Below are positions 1 to 10,242 of a stretch of 64,000 nt of DNA, piece by piece. Source of the stretch: Acidovorax sp. Leaf191. GTDB taxonomy: Bacteria; Pseudomonadota; Gammaproteobacteria; Burkholderiales; Burkholderiaceae_C. Within the stretch, counting starts at the first letter, position 1. Every line of letters starts with the position of its first letter. Where the stretch lies: contig NZ_LMPT01000020.1 of assembly GCF_001424425.1 (NCBI RefSeq), positions 53,482 to 117,481 on the forward strand. Direction: 5' to 3'. The notes below the pieces were generated by a model. That model saw only the letters and a list, made by a program, of their open reading frames with translations, searched no databases and was not told where the DNA came from. Position numbers and translations under genes: made by a program.

Positions 1-593
<593 letters not shown>

Positions 594-607
594 CAGGAGC
601 CTTTGCC

Positions 608-1297
608 ATGCTGCAGTTCAACCGCCTTCTCGCCCTGCCCGCCGCCCTCGGTGCGCTGGTGCTCACCGGCTGCGCCACCATGTCGCCGCCCCCGCCCGTG
701 GACATCCTGCCCACCACGCCGCCGCCCATCGCCGCAGTGCAGCGCACACCAGCGCCGGTGACCGGCAGCCTGTTCCACAACGCCAGCTACCGGCCTGCGT
801 TCGAAGACCGCCGCGCGCGCCTGGTGGGCGACAACGTGACGATCATGATCGTGGAGAACGTGACGGCCAGCCAGAAGTCGTCGTCCACGGTGGACCGCAC
901 CTCCGAAGCCAAGGCCGGCATCACCAACCTGCCCTTCGTGAAGAAGTCGCTCAGCGACGTGACCACGCTGGGCGCGGGCTCGGAGAACACCTTCTCCGGC
1001 AAGGGCGGCACGGAAAGCGCCAACACCTTCACCGGCTCGATCACCGCCACCGTGGTGGACGTGCTGCCCAACGGCCACCTGGTCGTGACGGGCGAAAAGC
1101 AGATCGGCGTGAACCAGAACGTGGATGTGCTGCGCTTCTCCGGCACCATCGATCCGCGCGCCCTGCAGCCCGGCAGCATCGTGAATTCCACCCAGGTGGC
1201 CAACGTGCGCGTCGAGTCGCGCGGCCGCGGGGCGCAGAACGAAGCCCAGGCCATGGGGTGGATGAACCGGATCTTCAATACCATCACGCCGTTCTAG
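608..1297 (+). CDS. flgH: Flagellar L-ring lipoprotein FlgH
   Basis: FlgH forms the outer-membrane L-ring around the flagellar rod. The 229-residue product has a lipoprotein signal with lipobox L-T-G-C (Cys22), then a low-complexity proline stretch and the FlgH core, including RPAFEDRRARLVGDNVTI and the C-terminal RVESRGRGAQNEAQAMGWMNR region. I chose ATG 608 because AGGAG sits at 595-599 and the signal peptide begins immediately. A GTG at 551 in the same frame would add 19 residues, mostly Met-Thr repeats, ahead of the signal and is unlikely to be used. It is followed by a 432-nt gap before flgI. Confidence 0.96.
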   Translation: MLQFNRLLALPAALGALVLTGCATMSPPPPVDILPTTPPPIAAVQRTPAPVTGSLFHNASYRPAFEDRRARLVGDNVTIMIVENVTASQKSSSTVDRTSEAKAGITNLPFVKKSLSDVTTLGAGSENTFSGKGGTESANTFTGSITATVVDVLPNGHLVVTGEKQIGVNQNVDVLRFSGTIDPRALQPGSIVNSTQVANVRVESRGRGAQNEAQAMGWMNRIFNTITPF

Positions 1298-1303
1298 AGT
1301 TCC

Positions 1304-1425
1304 ACCCCCTGAGGCGCTGCGCGCCTTCCCCCTCTCTCTACGCGCTGCGCGCTCCGGGAGGGGGACGCCGCCAGCGCGGCGGGGCGGCCCTTGCGCGGCG
1401 GCCCTCGCCTGGGGCGCGCCAGTTT
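1304..1425 (+). repeat. Family A dispersed repeat, copy 1 (3' of flgH)
   Basis: The element begins 7 nt after the flgH stop with CCCCCTGAGGCGCTGCGCGC and contains a C-rich arm matched by a later G-rich arm (GGGAGGGGGACGCC), so the transcript can fold into a strong hairpin. It has the same head and order as eight other copies in the window, all sense-oriented after a stop codon. It fills the first third of the 1298-1729 gap. The remainder holds a family B copy (1519-1580) and about 150 nt in which I see no gene; the flgI promoter may lie there. Confidence 0.85.
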
Positions 1426-1518
1426 TTACGAGCGTTGTTTCTGGACGCGCCCGGGCTCCAATCCCGGGGGCATGGGGACTTCGTACGTCTGGGCGCTTTG
1501 GTGCTCCCATAGCATCGT

Positions 1519-1580
1519 TGCTACATAATTCATAGCTACTGGCGCTTATCCATCAAGCGGTAGAGGCTATTTTTATTCAT
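1519..1580 (+). repeat. Family B dispersed palindromic repeat, copy 1
   Basis: The sequence includes CATAGCTACTGGCGCTTATC, then CATCAAGCGGTAGAGGC and an AT-rich tail. The GCGCTT...AAGCG arms can pair. It aligns with copies at 41807-41870 and 60022-60058. It lies between flgH and flgI. Confidence 0.8.
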
Positions 1581-1729
1581 ATCCAGCCCCCTCGCGCGGC
1601 ACCGGCGCCTGCCTGGATTTCCGCGCGCCGCTGGCCGTTCCCCACCCATCCGGGAACGCACGCAATAAGCCGGTGAACCTGCTTCTTTTTGGGTTTTAGT
1701 TCCTGGCGGGGCCGACCACAATCGATGCC

Positions 1730-2872
1730 ATGAAAGCCTTGTCCCATTCCCTCCTGCCACGCTCTGCGCGCGCGCTATGGCTGCTGCTGGCCTTTGTGGC
1801 TGCTGGTGTGGCGCTGCCCGCCCATGCGCTGCGCATCAAGGAAGTGGCCGCGGTGCAAGGCGTGCGCAGCAACCAGTTGACGGGCTACGGCCTGATCGTG
1901 GGCCTGGACGGCACCGGCGACCAGACCACGCAGATGCCCTACACCACGCAGGCGATGTCGAACTACCTGCAGCAGATGGGCATCAGTCTGCCGCCCGGCT
2001 CGGCCAATCAACTGCAGCTCAAGAACGTGGCGGCGGTGATCGTCACGGCGCAGCTGCCCGCGTTTGCGCAGCCCGGGCAGATGATCGACATCAACGTGTC
2101 TTCCATGGGCAACGCCAAGTCGCTCAAGGGCGGCACTCTCATCGTCACGCCCCTGCGCGGTGCCGACGGCGAGATCTACGCGCTGGCCCAGGGCAACGTG
2201 GTCGTCGGTGGCGCAGGTGCCTCCGCCGGCGGCAGCAAGGTCCAGATCAACCACCTGAGCGCCGGTCGCGTGCCGCAGGGCGCGCAGGTCGAGCGGGCGG
2301 TGCCCACGCCGCTGAACGAGGGTGCCACCATCAACCTGGGGCTCAACGCCTCCGACTTCCAGGTGGCCCGCCGCGTGGCGCAGGCCATCAATACCAAGCT
2401 GGGCAACGGCCTGGCCACGGCGCTGGACGGCCGCACGGTGCAGGTGCGCGCCCCCATCGACCCGGGCGCCCGCGTCGGCTTCATCGCCGACCTCGAAGAG
2501 CTGCAGCTCGAAGCCATGACACCGGCCGCCAAGGTGGTCATCAATGCCCGCACCGGCTCCGTGGTGCTCAACCAGGCGGTCACCCTGGGCCCCTGCGCCA
2601 TCGCGCACGGCAACCTGTCGATCACCATCAGCTCCACGCCCGTCATCAGCCAGCCCAACCCGCTCTCGCAAGGGCAGACCGTGGTGGCGCAGCAAAGCGA
2701 CATCCGCATCAACCAGGAGCCGGGCAACATCATCCAGATGCCCCCGTCGCCCCAGTTGGCAGACGTGGTCAAGGCGCTGAACACGCTGGGCGCCACGCCC
2801 GGCGACCTGCTGGCCATCCTGCAGGCCATCAAGGCCGCCGGCGCCCTGAACGCCGAACTGGAAGTCATATGA
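1730..2872 (+). CDS. flgI: Flagellar P-ring protein FlgI
   Basis: FlgI forms the periplasmic P-ring around the flagellar rod. The 380-residue product has a Sec signal peptide (basic N-terminus, hydrophobic core about residues 15-30, cleavage near PAHA) followed by the FlgI hallmarks RIKEVAAVQGVRSNQL, GYGLIVGLDGTGD and the C-terminal LADVVKALNTLGATPGDLL. Length is normal for the family. A family A repeat starts at the very next base after its stop. Confidence 0.98.
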   Translation: MKALSHSLLPRSARALWLLLAFVAAGVALPAHALRIKEVAAVQGVRSNQLTGYGLIVGLDGTGDQTTQMPYTTQAMSNYLQQMGISLPPGSANQLQLKNVAAVIVTAQLPAFAQPGQMIDINVSSMGNAKSLKGGTLIVTPLRGADGEIYALAQGNVVVGGAGASAGGSKVQINHLSAGRVPQGAQVERAVPTPLNEGATINLGLNASDFQVARRVAQAINTKLGNGLATALDGRTVQVRAPIDPGARVGFIADLEELQLEAMTPAAKVVINARTGSVVLNQAVTLGPCAIAHGNLSITISSTPVISQPNPLSQGQTVVAQQSDIRINQEPGNIIQMPPSPQLADVVKALNTLGATPGDLLAILQAIKAAGALNAELEVI

Positions 2873-2975
2873 CCCCCCCTGAGCCGCTTCGCGTCTTCCC
2901 CCCAGGGGGACACCGCCAGCAGCCTGGCACAGCCAGTTCTGCGGCGGTCGCTGGCCTGGGCCGTGCCTGTGCGAC
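2873..2975 (+). repeat. Family A dispersed repeat, copy 2 (3' of flgI)
   Basis: It begins at the first base after the flgI stop (CCCCCCCTGAGCCGCTTCGC) and contains the CCCCCC/GGGGG hairpin arms, followed by a degenerate GCCAGC-rich tail. It occupies most of the flgI-flgJ gap. Confidence 0.85.
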
Positions 2976-3014
2976 GCGCAACGGACAAGAGACACCGCGC
3001 CAAGGAGCTTGACC

Positions 3015-3935
3015 ATGGCCATGACCCTGCCCTCCTCCGGTAGCACCGCCAGCACGTCGAACGCGCTGGCGGTGGACATCCGCTCGCTGAACTCGCTCAA
3101 ATACGACGCGGGCACGGCCAACAACGCGCAGACCACGCGCGAGGTGGCCAAGCAGTTCGAATCGCTGTTCATGCGCGAGCTGATCAAGAGCATGCGCGAC
3201 GCGACGATGAAGTCCGGCCTGATGGAAGGCGAGCAGGCCAACCTCGGCCAGGACATGCTGGACCAGCAGCTGTCGGTGAACATGGCCGGCATGCAGGGCG
3301 GCCTGTCCGAAGCCATCGCGCGCCAGCTGTCGCGCCAGATGGGCGGGGCCGACACCACCTTCTCCGTACCGTCCACGCTGAGCCTGCAGCGCTCCCTGCC
3401 CGGCGCTGCCGCGGCTTCGGGCAGCGCGCCCGCAGAGGCCACCATGCAGGCGCCCAAGGGCCGCGAAGGCTTCGTGCAGCACCTCTCGGGCACGGCGGAG
3501 CGCGTGGCCCAGGACAGCGGCATACCGGCGAGCTTCATGCTCGGCCAGGCCGGCCATGAAACCGGCTGGGGCAAGAGCGAGATCCGCCACAAGGACGGCT
3601 CCAACTCGTTCAACCTGTTCGGCATCAAGGCCGGCAAGGGCTGGACGGGCAAGGTCGCCGAGATCACGACCACCGAATTCATCAACGGCAAGCCCCAGAA
3701 GGTGACGGCCAAGTTCCGCGCCTACGACTCGTACGAGGATTCGTTCCGCGACTACGCACGACTGATCAACGACAACCCCCGCTACGAAAAGGCCCAGGCC
3801 ACCGCCAAGACCGGCTCGGCCGTGGCCTACGCCGCCGAGCTGCAAAAGGCCGGGTACGCGACGGACCCGGACTACGCCAAGAAGCTCAGCGGCGCCATCA
3901 ACAGCGCGCTGCGCACTCAACGTGCCCAGGCATGA
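3015..3935 (+). CDS. flgJ: Flagellar rod-cap / peptidoglycan hydrolase FlgJ
   Basis: FlgJ scaffolds rod assembly and opens the peptidoglycan layer. The 306-residue product has the two expected parts: an N-terminal rod-binding domain (about 35-110, with QFESLFMRELIKSMRD) and a C-terminal glucosaminidase domain (about 150-300). The catalytic Glu is visible as Glu182 in GQAGHETGWGKSEI. ATG 3015 is preceded by AAGGAG at 3002-3007; a TTG six bases upstream is in frame but lies too close to that site. The gene is 17 nt upstream of flgK and probably co-transcribed with it. Confidence 0.97.
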   Translation: MAMTLPSSGSTASTSNALAVDIRSLNSLKYDAGTANNAQTTREVAKQFESLFMRELIKSMRDATMKSGLMEGEQANLGQDMLDQQLSVNMAGMQGGLSEAIARQLSRQMGGADTTFSVPSTLSLQRSLPGAAAASGSAPAEATMQAPKGREGFVQHLSGTAERVAQDSGIPASFMLGQAGHETGWGKSEIRHKDGSNSFNLFGIKAGKGWTGKVAEITTTEFINGKPQKVTAKFRAYDSYEDSFRDYARLINDNPRYEKAQATAKTGSAVAYAAELQKAGYATDPDYAKKLSGAINSALRTQRAQA

Positions 3936-3951
3936 GAACGCGAGGTAAGCC

Positions 3952-5928
3952 ATGAGCCTGCTCAACGTCGGCGCCCGCGCACTGCTGGCCAACCAGGTCG
4001 CCCTGCAGACCGCAGGCCACAACATCGCCAACGTCAACACGCCCGGCTATTCGCGCCAGACCGTGGTGCTGCAGACGGTGCAGGGCCAGTTCACCGGTGG
4101 CGGCTACATCGGCCAGGGCGTGGACGTGCAGACCATCCTGCGCAACCAGAGCGAGCTGCTCACGCGCCAGTCGGCCACGGCCGGCTCGGTGCAATCGGCC
4201 GACATCGTGCGCGCCGAGCGCCTGCGCCAGCTGCAGGAGGTCTTCAGCGGAGGCACCGCCGGCCTGGGCGCGGCCATCAACGACATGATGAACGCGTTCT
4301 CCGACGTGGTGAGCGCCCCCACCGACATCACCGCCCGCACGGTGGTCCTCACCCGCATGGACGAAACCGCCGCACGCATGCGCTCGGCCGCCGACCGGCT
4401 CAACGAGATCCAGTACACCGTCAGCGAGCAGCTGGGCAGCAGCGTCACCGCGGTGAACAGCCTGGCCAAGCAAATGGCCAGCATCAACGAGCAGATCGCC
4501 CGCGCCAAGGGCAACGGCCAGACACCCAACGACCTGCTGGACCAGCGCGACCAGGTCATCCGCGACATCAACCAGTACATCCAGACCACGCAGATCCCGG
4601 CCGACGACGGCACCGTGGGCCTGTTCGTGGCCGGCAGCCAGCCGCTGGTGCTGGGCACCACCGCCACCAGCCTCTCGGTGGACGACGCCACCGCCTTCCC
4701 GGGCAGCGGTCAGATCAAGCTGTTCTTCAACCGCCCCGGCTCGCCCGCCATCGAGATGGACGAGAACGTGCTGGGCGGCGGCTCCATGTCGGGCCTGCTG
4801 CGCTTCAACAACACCGACCTGGCGGAAGGCCGCAACCTGCTGGGCCGCATGGCGATGGCCATCGGCACGACGATGAACGACCAGCACAACCTGGGCCTCA
4901 CGCTCGACGGCGCGCTGGGCAAGGACCTGTTCTCGCTGCCCGCCAGCATGCCCGGCCACACCAACGGCGCGGGCGTGGGCACCGTCTCCTTCACCGGCCC
5001 CACGCAGTTCGCCGCATCGGACTACGAGATACGTTTCACCACCGGCACCGCTGGCCAGGTGGTGCGCCTGTCGGACGGCAAGTCCACCGCATTCACCAGC
5101 GCCGCCAACCTGGCCACGCTGCAGATCGACGGGCTCAACTTCAACCTGACCACGCCGGGCAACCCGGGCGAGCGCATGCTGTTCAAGCCGTTCAGCACGG
5201 CCGCCAGCAACATCCAGGCGCTGGTGTATTCGCCGCGCGACCTGGCCGTGGCCAACCCGGTCAACGCCGCCATGGGCACGTCCAACGGCGGCACCATGCA
5301 GCTGGCGGGCCTCAAGGCCACCGGCCTGCCCAACCCGCCCGGGCTGGTGCTGCCGCCCAACGCCAACCCTGCCGCCGTGCCCCCCATCCTGGGCGGCATC
5401 CAGCTGCAGTTCACCGCCGGCCCGCCCACCACGTACGACGTGCTCAACCGCGGCACCGCGCCGCCCACCACCGTGGCCACCGCGCAGCCCTACACCCCGG
5501 GCGCACCCATCAGCATCAACGGCTGGGAGATCAAGCTGCAGGGCACGCCCAACACGGGCGACACGGTGGTCATCGGCAATGCGTCGGACCCGCAGTACGG
5601 CGACACCTTCACCCGCAACTCGGGCAACGCCAGCGCGCTGATGGGCCTGCGCGACGTGAAGATGTTCGACGAATCCACGCTCTCCGACGGCTACGCCGGC
5701 GCCATCGCGCAGGTGGGCACCCGCACGCAGAGCTCGCTGTTCGCGGCCGAGCTGTCCACCACCATCGCCTCCAACCTGGAGCGCGACCGCACTGCGATCT
5801 CGGGCGTGAACCTGGACGAAGAGGCCGCCCGCCTGATCCAGTACCAGCAGGCCTACCAGGCATCGTCCAAAATGATCCAGATCGCGCAGAACATCTTCGA
5901 CTCGCTGATCCAGGGCCTGGGCCGCTGA
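3952..5928 (+). CDS. flgK: Flagellar hook-filament junction protein FlgK (HAP1)
   Basis: FlgK joins hook and filament. The 658-residue product starts with the conserved SLLNVGARALLANQ and NIANVNTPGYSRQ segment of the hook-associated family and ends with the matching helical terminus (NLDEEAARLIQYQQAYQASSK). The central part is longer and more variable, as usual for this family. GAGG lies 7 nt before the ATG. flgL follows after 31 nt. Confidence 0.98.
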   Translation: MSLLNVGARALLANQVALQTAGHNIANVNTPGYSRQTVVLQTVQGQFTGGGYIGQGVDVQTILRNQSELLTRQSATAGSVQSADIVRAERLRQLQEVFSGGTAGLGAAINDMMNAFSDVVSAPTDITARTVVLTRMDETAARMRSAADRLNEIQYTVSEQLGSSVTAVNSLAKQMASINEQIARAKGNGQTPNDLLDQRDQVIRDINQYIQTTQIPADDGTVGLFVAGSQPLVLGTTATSLSVDDATAFPGSGQIKLFFNRPGSPAIEMDENVLGGGSMSGLLRFNNTDLAEGRNLLGRMAMAIGTTMNDQHNLGLTLDGALGKDLFSLPASMPGHTNGAGVGTVSFTGPTQFAASDYEIRFTTGTAGQVVRLSDGKSTAFTSAANLATLQIDGLNFNLTTPGNPGERMLFKPFSTAASNIQALVYSPRDLAVANPVNAAMGTSNGGTMQLAGLKATGLPNPPGLVLPPNANPAAVPPILGGIQLQFTAGPPTTYDVLNRGTAPPTTVATAQPYTPGAPISINGWEIKLQGTPNTGDTVVIGNASDPQYGDTFTRNSGNASALMGLRDVKMFDESTLSDGYAGAIAQVGTRTQSSLFAAELSTTIASNLERDRTAISGVNLDEEAARLIQYQQAYQASSKMIQIAQNIFDSLIQGLGR

Positions 5929-5959
5929 TGCCCGCACCGCACAGAGCTAGGAGCCTCCC

Positions 5960-7213
5960 ATGAGCAGCAGCATCTACCGCATTGGCACCGCCAACATGTA
6001 CGACAACGCCCTGCGCAACCTGGGCACGCGGCAGACCAACCTGTCCAACCTGCAGGAGAACCTCACCTCCGGCAAACGCGTGGTGCGCGCGAGCGACGAC
6101 CCCGTGTCGGCCGCGCAGGCCGAACGCGCCATCAACCGCCTGGCCCGCATCCAGACCGAGCAGCGCGCGCTGGAAACCCAGCGCAACGCCGTCGCGCAGG
6201 CCGAGTCCGCGCTGGGCGATGCGGTCGACCTGGTGCAGAACTTCCGCGAACTGGTGGTGAACGCCGGCAGCGCCGCCCTGACCCCCAACGACCGCGCCAC
6301 CATCGCCAACCAGCTGCAGGGACTGCGCGAGCAGCTGGTGGAGGTGGCCAACCGCAAGGACACCAACGGCATCCCGCTGCTCGGCGCACTGGGCAGCGCG
6401 CTGGCGCCGTTCCTCGGACCCCTGAGCAGTTCGCCCGACTACAACTTCAACGGCCTGCCCGGCCAGGCTGCCAGCTCCGGCGTGACCATCCCCGGCACAC
6501 TCGACGGCGAAGCCGCCTTCATGTTCGACCCGCAGCGCGACGGCGTGTACACGGCCGGCGTGAGCACCATCCCGAGCAGCCGCTTCCTCAACACCACGGC
6601 CATCAAGCCCGTGGACGCGAGCCTGGTGACGGGCGACAACTACTCGATCGCTTTCAGCGCGGTCGGGCCCGGCGCCACGGCCGGCACCACCACGGCCACC
6701 TACACCATCACCAACACCACCACGGGTGCCGTGTCGGCCCCGGTGACGGTGCCCGATTTCCCGTCGGACAAGCCCATGAACGTCACGGTCGCCGGCATCC
6801 CCGGGTTGACCTTCGACATCAAGGGCACGCCGGCCAACGGCGACACCATCACGCTGCAGCCCAGCCCCAGCATGTTCAGCACCATGGACGCCGCGATCCG
6901 CGACATCCGCAACGCGCCGGACAGCAATGCGGCGGCGCAGGCCGTGGGCCAGGCGCTGGGCAACATGGACATCGGCCTCGAACGCATCCACAACATGCGC
7001 GGCTATGCGGGCGAGCTGCTCAACCGCGCGGACCGCATCACCGGCGACCAGGAGAAACGCTCCGTGCAGCTCGAAGGCGACCGGTCGCGGGCGGAGGATC
7101 TCGATATGATCCAGGGGATCTCGGACTTCCAGAACCAGCAGGTGGGCTACGAGGCCGCCCTCAAGTCCTACGCGCAGGTTCAGAAACTGTCCCTGTTCAA
7201 CTTCATCAGCTAA
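5960..7213 (+). CDS. flgL: Flagellar hook-filament junction protein FlgL (HAP3)
   Basis: FlgL is the second junction protein between hook and filament and is flagellin-like at both ends. The N-terminus reads RIGTANMYDNALRNLGTRQTN followed by LTSGKRVVRASDDPVSA. The C-terminus has the coiled helix ending in YAQVQKLSLFNFIS. At 417 residues it is longer than the roughly 300 of enterics; the extra length is in the Ala/Thr/Pro-rich variable middle (about 160-300). It is preceded by an AGGAG site and is the last recognisable flagellar structural gene here. Confidence 0.97.
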   Translation: MSSSIYRIGTANMYDNALRNLGTRQTNLSNLQENLTSGKRVVRASDDPVSAAQAERAINRLARIQTEQRALETQRNAVAQAESALGDAVDLVQNFRELVVNAGSAALTPNDRATIANQLQGLREQLVEVANRKDTNGIPLLGALGSALAPFLGPLSSSPDYNFNGLPGQAASSGVTIPGTLDGEAAFMFDPQRDGVYTAGVSTIPSSRFLNTTAIKPVDASLVTGDNYSIAFSAVGPGATAGTTTATYTITNTTTGAVSAPVTVPDFPSDKPMNVTVAGIPGLTFDIKGTPANGDTITLQPSPSMFSTMDAAIRDIRNAPDSNAAAQAVGQALGNMDIGLERIHNMRGYAGELLNRADRITGDQEKRSVQLEGDRSRAEDLDMIQGISDFQNQQVGYEAALKSYAQVQKLSLFNFIS

Positions 7214-7284
7214 CGCGGGTCTGCCCACGGCTCACTGCGCCCCCAGCCGGGGAACGGACCCCACGAGACAACGCCTGAGAGCAC

Positions 7285-8511
7285 ATGGTCCAATCTGTCC
7301 TTGGCAGCCTGATTCTGGGCTACCGCCCCCTGTGGAGCCGGGCCCGCAAGCTCGCGGGAATCCAGCTCTATGCCCACAACGATGCATCGGTGGTGGTCGA
7401 CGCCGCGCATTTGCTGCGCACGCTGCAGGAGCTGTGGTCCGCCAGCTCCCCGCCCATCCTGCTGTCGCCCCAGAACCGCCAGTTGCTGTGCGACATGCTC
7501 GAACACGCGCCGCGCGGCGCTCCGTGGATCGAGGTGCGCGGCGAATGGCTCGCCGACTCGGCCATCTACACCCGCGTGAAGGCAGCCCACCAGCGCGGCC
7601 TGCGGCTGGTGTGGCGCGGCGAGCTGGGCAAGCTGCCCGAGCCCGATGTGGCCCAGTGCTTTGACAACAGCCTGCTGAGCCTGCGGCCCGAAGACGCGGT
7701 GGCAGCCCTGAAGCCCCCGGCCCCCGGCCGCCCCGGCGCCGCGGGCGCGCGCTCCGGCCCGCCCATCCTCGCCGGGCAGATGTACGAAGGCATCGCCAGC
7801 CGCGCGCTGATGGAGCGCTGCCTGGACGAGCACAACGCCATGGCGCTGGCCGGCTGGCCCGCCGAGGACGTGCTCTACAGCCTGCGCCACCACCCGCAGC
7901 AGCCGTCGCACGCAGTGATCTTCAAGCTCATGAAGGCCATCGACGCGGAGCAGTCGCTCGAGACCTTCGAAGCCATCATGGGCGAGGACCCGCTGCTGGC
8001 CTACCGCTTCATGGTCTACACCAACTCGGCCGCGCTCGGCCTGCGCACGGGCATCGACTCGCTGCGCCGGGGCCTGGTGATGATGGGCTACGGCTCCATC
8101 AAGCGCTGGCTGTCCGACCAGCTGCCGCACGCCAGCACCGACCCCAACATGAACCCGGTGCGCGAATCCATGGTGATGCGCGCCGAGCTCACCGCCCACC
8201 TGCTGGACGCCGGCATCGAGAACGACCTGCGCCGCGAGATCTATCTGTGCGGCCTGCTGTCGCAGATCGACGACCTGATGGGCGAGCCGCTGGGCACCAT
8301 CCTGCGCCGCCTGCCGCTGTCCGAACGCATCTACGACGCCACCGTGCTGCACACCGGCCCCTACGCCGCGGGCCTGCAGATGGCCTGCGCGCTGGAGACC
8401 GACGACGCGAGCGCCATCCGCCAGCTGTGCGAGACCTATGAGATGGACCTGGAAGAAGTCAACCGCGCGCTGCTGCGGGTGCTGGCAGACCTGGAAGTCG
8501 AGAGGAAATAA
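7285..8511 (+). CDS. HDOD-domain signalling protein with divergent N-terminal region
   Basis: The 408-residue soluble product has an HDOD domain in its C-terminal half (about 190-390; HAVIFKLMKAIDAEQSLETF, then the LAYRFMVYTNSAA region). The first 150 residues resemble the worn EAL-like half found in YuxH-type EAL-HDOD proteins, but I see no intact EAL signature, so c-di-GMP hydrolysis is unlikely. Directly following flgL suggests a link to motility control, but that is inference from position. A Gly/Pro/Ala-rich linker (about 145-165) separates the halves. Confidence 0.8.
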   Translation: MVQSVLGSLILGYRPLWSRARKLAGIQLYAHNDASVVVDAAHLLRTLQELWSASSPPILLSPQNRQLLCDMLEHAPRGAPWIEVRGEWLADSAIYTRVKAAHQRGLRLVWRGELGKLPEPDVAQCFDNSLLSLRPEDAVAALKPPAPGRPGAAGARSGPPILAGQMYEGIASRALMERCLDEHNAMALAGWPAEDVLYSLRHHPQQPSHAVIFKLMKAIDAEQSLETFEAIMGEDPLLAYRFMVYTNSAALGLRTGIDSLRRGLVMMGYGSIKRWLSDQLPHASTDPNMNPVRESMVMRAELTAHLLDAGIENDLRREIYLCGLLSQIDDLMGEPLGTILRRLPLSERIYDATVLHTGPYAAGLQMACALETDDASAIRQLCETYEMDLEEVNRALLRVLADLEVERK

Positions 8512-8514
8512 CTT

Positions 8515-8615
8515 TCCCGTCTGCGCCGCTTCGCGCCATCCCCCGAAGGTGACGCCACCGGTGCCCGGCAAAGCCGCATTCTCGGTGGTACTGGCCGTGG
8601 CAGCGCCCATGCACA
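8515..8615 (+). repeat. Family A dispersed repeat, copy 3 (3' of HDOD gene)
   Basis: It starts 3 nt after the stop codon of the HDOD gene (CTGCGCCGCTTCGCGCCATC head, GACGCCACCGG and GGCAAAGCCGC body). It is more degenerate than copies 1 and 5 but keeps the same order. It lies between the HDOD gene and the convergent MocR-type gene. Confidence 0.75.
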
Positions 8616-8700
8616 CGCAGGCTGGGTTCCGGGTTTCGGGTTCCGGCTTCGCAACTCGTTGGTGGTGCGATGGGGCCTCGCGCCAGCCCTCTCTACCGGC

Positions 8701-10188
8701 TCAACGCCCCTGCTCATCGCGCACGCGCGCAAACGTCTTCCAGAAAGCCGCCTCCTGCGTGGTCGCAAAATTGATGCGCATGAGCGTGCTCGGCTTGCGC
8801 TCGGCATGGAACAGCGCGCCGGGCGCCAGCAGGTAGCCCTCGTCCAGCATGCGCTGCGCAAGCGCGTCGGTGTCCACGCCGGTCTCCACCCAGCCGAACA
8901 GGCCCACAGGCTCGGCGGCGAAGGTGCATCCGGCGCCCAGCGCCAGCTTCACGCTGCGTGCGCGGGCGGCGTCCAGGCGGGTGCGGATGCGCTCCGCGTG
9001 GCGGCGCAGCTGGCCCTGTTCGATGCACAGCGCCAGCGCTTTTTCCAGCAGCGCGGGCGTGGTCAGCGTGGCCAGCAGCTTGGTGTCCAGCAGTTGCTCG
9101 ATGAGTGACGACGGCGCGGCCAGAAAGCCGATGCGCCAGTTGGGCGCGAGGATCTTGGCGAAGCCGCTCACGTAGATGGTGCGCTGCAGGCCGTCGAGCG
9201 CGGTGAGGCGCGTCGCGTGCTCGGGTGCGATGTGGCTGTAGGTGTCGTCCTCGACGATGTGGAAGTTGTGCTGGTTGGCCAACTGCAGGATGCGGTGCGC
9301 GCTGCCCGGCGACAGGCAGTAGCCCGTGGGGTTGTGGAACACGCTCACGCTCACATACAGCTTGGGCTGGTGCACCTCGCAGTACCGGGCCATGACCTCC
9401 AGGTCGGGCCCGTCGGCGCGGCGCGGCACGGGCAGGATGTGCATGCCCAGGGCCGCCAGCCGCGCAAACTCCACGGCCCAGCCGGGCTCCTCCACCATCA
9501 CCGGGTCGCCCGGACGCAGCAGCGTGCGGCTCACGATGTCGAGCGCGTGCGTCGCGCCCACGGTGGTGATGATGTTCTCGGGCGCGGCATGCACGTTCAG
9601 CGTGGCGAGCTTCTTGGACAGCACCCTGCGCAGCCCCGTGTCGCCCAGCGGCTCGCCGTACTGCAGCGAAAAGTCGTTCAGCGCGCGGGTGCTGGTCACC
9701 TTGCGCACGGCCGCGGGCATGAAGGTCGATTCGAGCCAGTCGGGCGGGAACACGCCCATGCCGGGCTGGGGCTTGTCGCTGATCTTGTGGAACATGCCGC
9801 GGATCAGCGCCGTGGCATTGACCGGCGGCGCCCCGCGCGCAGCGCCGCGCCCGGCGCTGCGGGCCGCAAACCAGTGGGCGGTGCTCCAGTTGCCCATGCC
9901 GCGCTCGGCCTCGGGGGTGTCGGCCTCGTCCTCGGGCGCGCGCTCGGCCAGGCCCGTGGCCATTTCGCGCACGAAGAACCCGCGGTTCTTGCGCGCCTCC
10001 ACCAGGCCCTGCGCGAGCAATTGGTCGTACGCCGCGACCACGGTCGACGGGCTCACGCCGTGCTGCTGCGCACACTGACGCACCGACGGCAGGCGCGCGC
10101 CCGGTGCCAGCAGCCGGTTGCGGATGCGCTCGCCAAAGCGCGCCGACAGCTGCTCGGTCAGCGACTGGGTGGTGGTTTTCATCAGCAT
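8701..10188 (-). CDS. MocR/PdxR-type transcriptional regulator (GntR helix-turn-helix fused to aminotransferase fold)
   Basis: The 495-residue product joins an N-terminal GntR-type winged helix (about 1-80, LPSVRQCAQQHGVSPSTVVA) to a class I aminotransferase fold (about 120-490). The PLP-binding lysine is in SGFAKILAPNWR, and the substrate-side Asn is in HNPTGYCL. Such proteins bind PLP or an amino-acid adduct and regulate a divergent operon. It faces the LysE-EamA-aminotransferase cluster, with a paired inverted and direct repeat between. AAGGA lies 7 nt before ATG 10188, which supports that start over the ATG 6 nt downstream. The ligand is unknown. Confidence 0.92.
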   Translation of the reverse strand: MLMKTTTQSLTEQLSARFGERIRNRLLAPGARLPSVRQCAQQHGVSPSTVVAAYDQLLAQGLVEARKNRGFFVREMATGLAERAPEDEADTPEAERGMGNWSTAHWFAARSAGRGAARGAPPVNATALIRGMFHKISDKPQPGMGVFPPDWLESTFMPAAVRKVTSTRALNDFSLQYGEPLGDTGLRRVLSKKLATLNVHAAPENIITTVGATHALDIVSRTLLRPGDPVMVEEPGWAVEFARLAALGMHILPVPRRADGPDLEVMARYCEVHQPKLYVSVSVFHNPTGYCLSPGSAHRILQLANQHNFHIVEDDTYSHIAPEHATRLTALDGLQRTIYVSGFAKILAPNWRIGFLAAPSSLIEQLLDTKLLATLTTPALLEKALALCIEQGQLRRHAERIRTRLDAARARSVKLALGAGCTFAAEPVGLFGWVETGVDTDALAQRMLDEGYLLAPGALFHAERKPSTLMRINFATTQEAAFWKTFARVRDEQGR

Positions 10189-10242
10189 GGCGGGGTCCTT
10201 GCGGTGTGCATGCGCAGTTCCTGCGGTGGGCTTGCAGGGCGC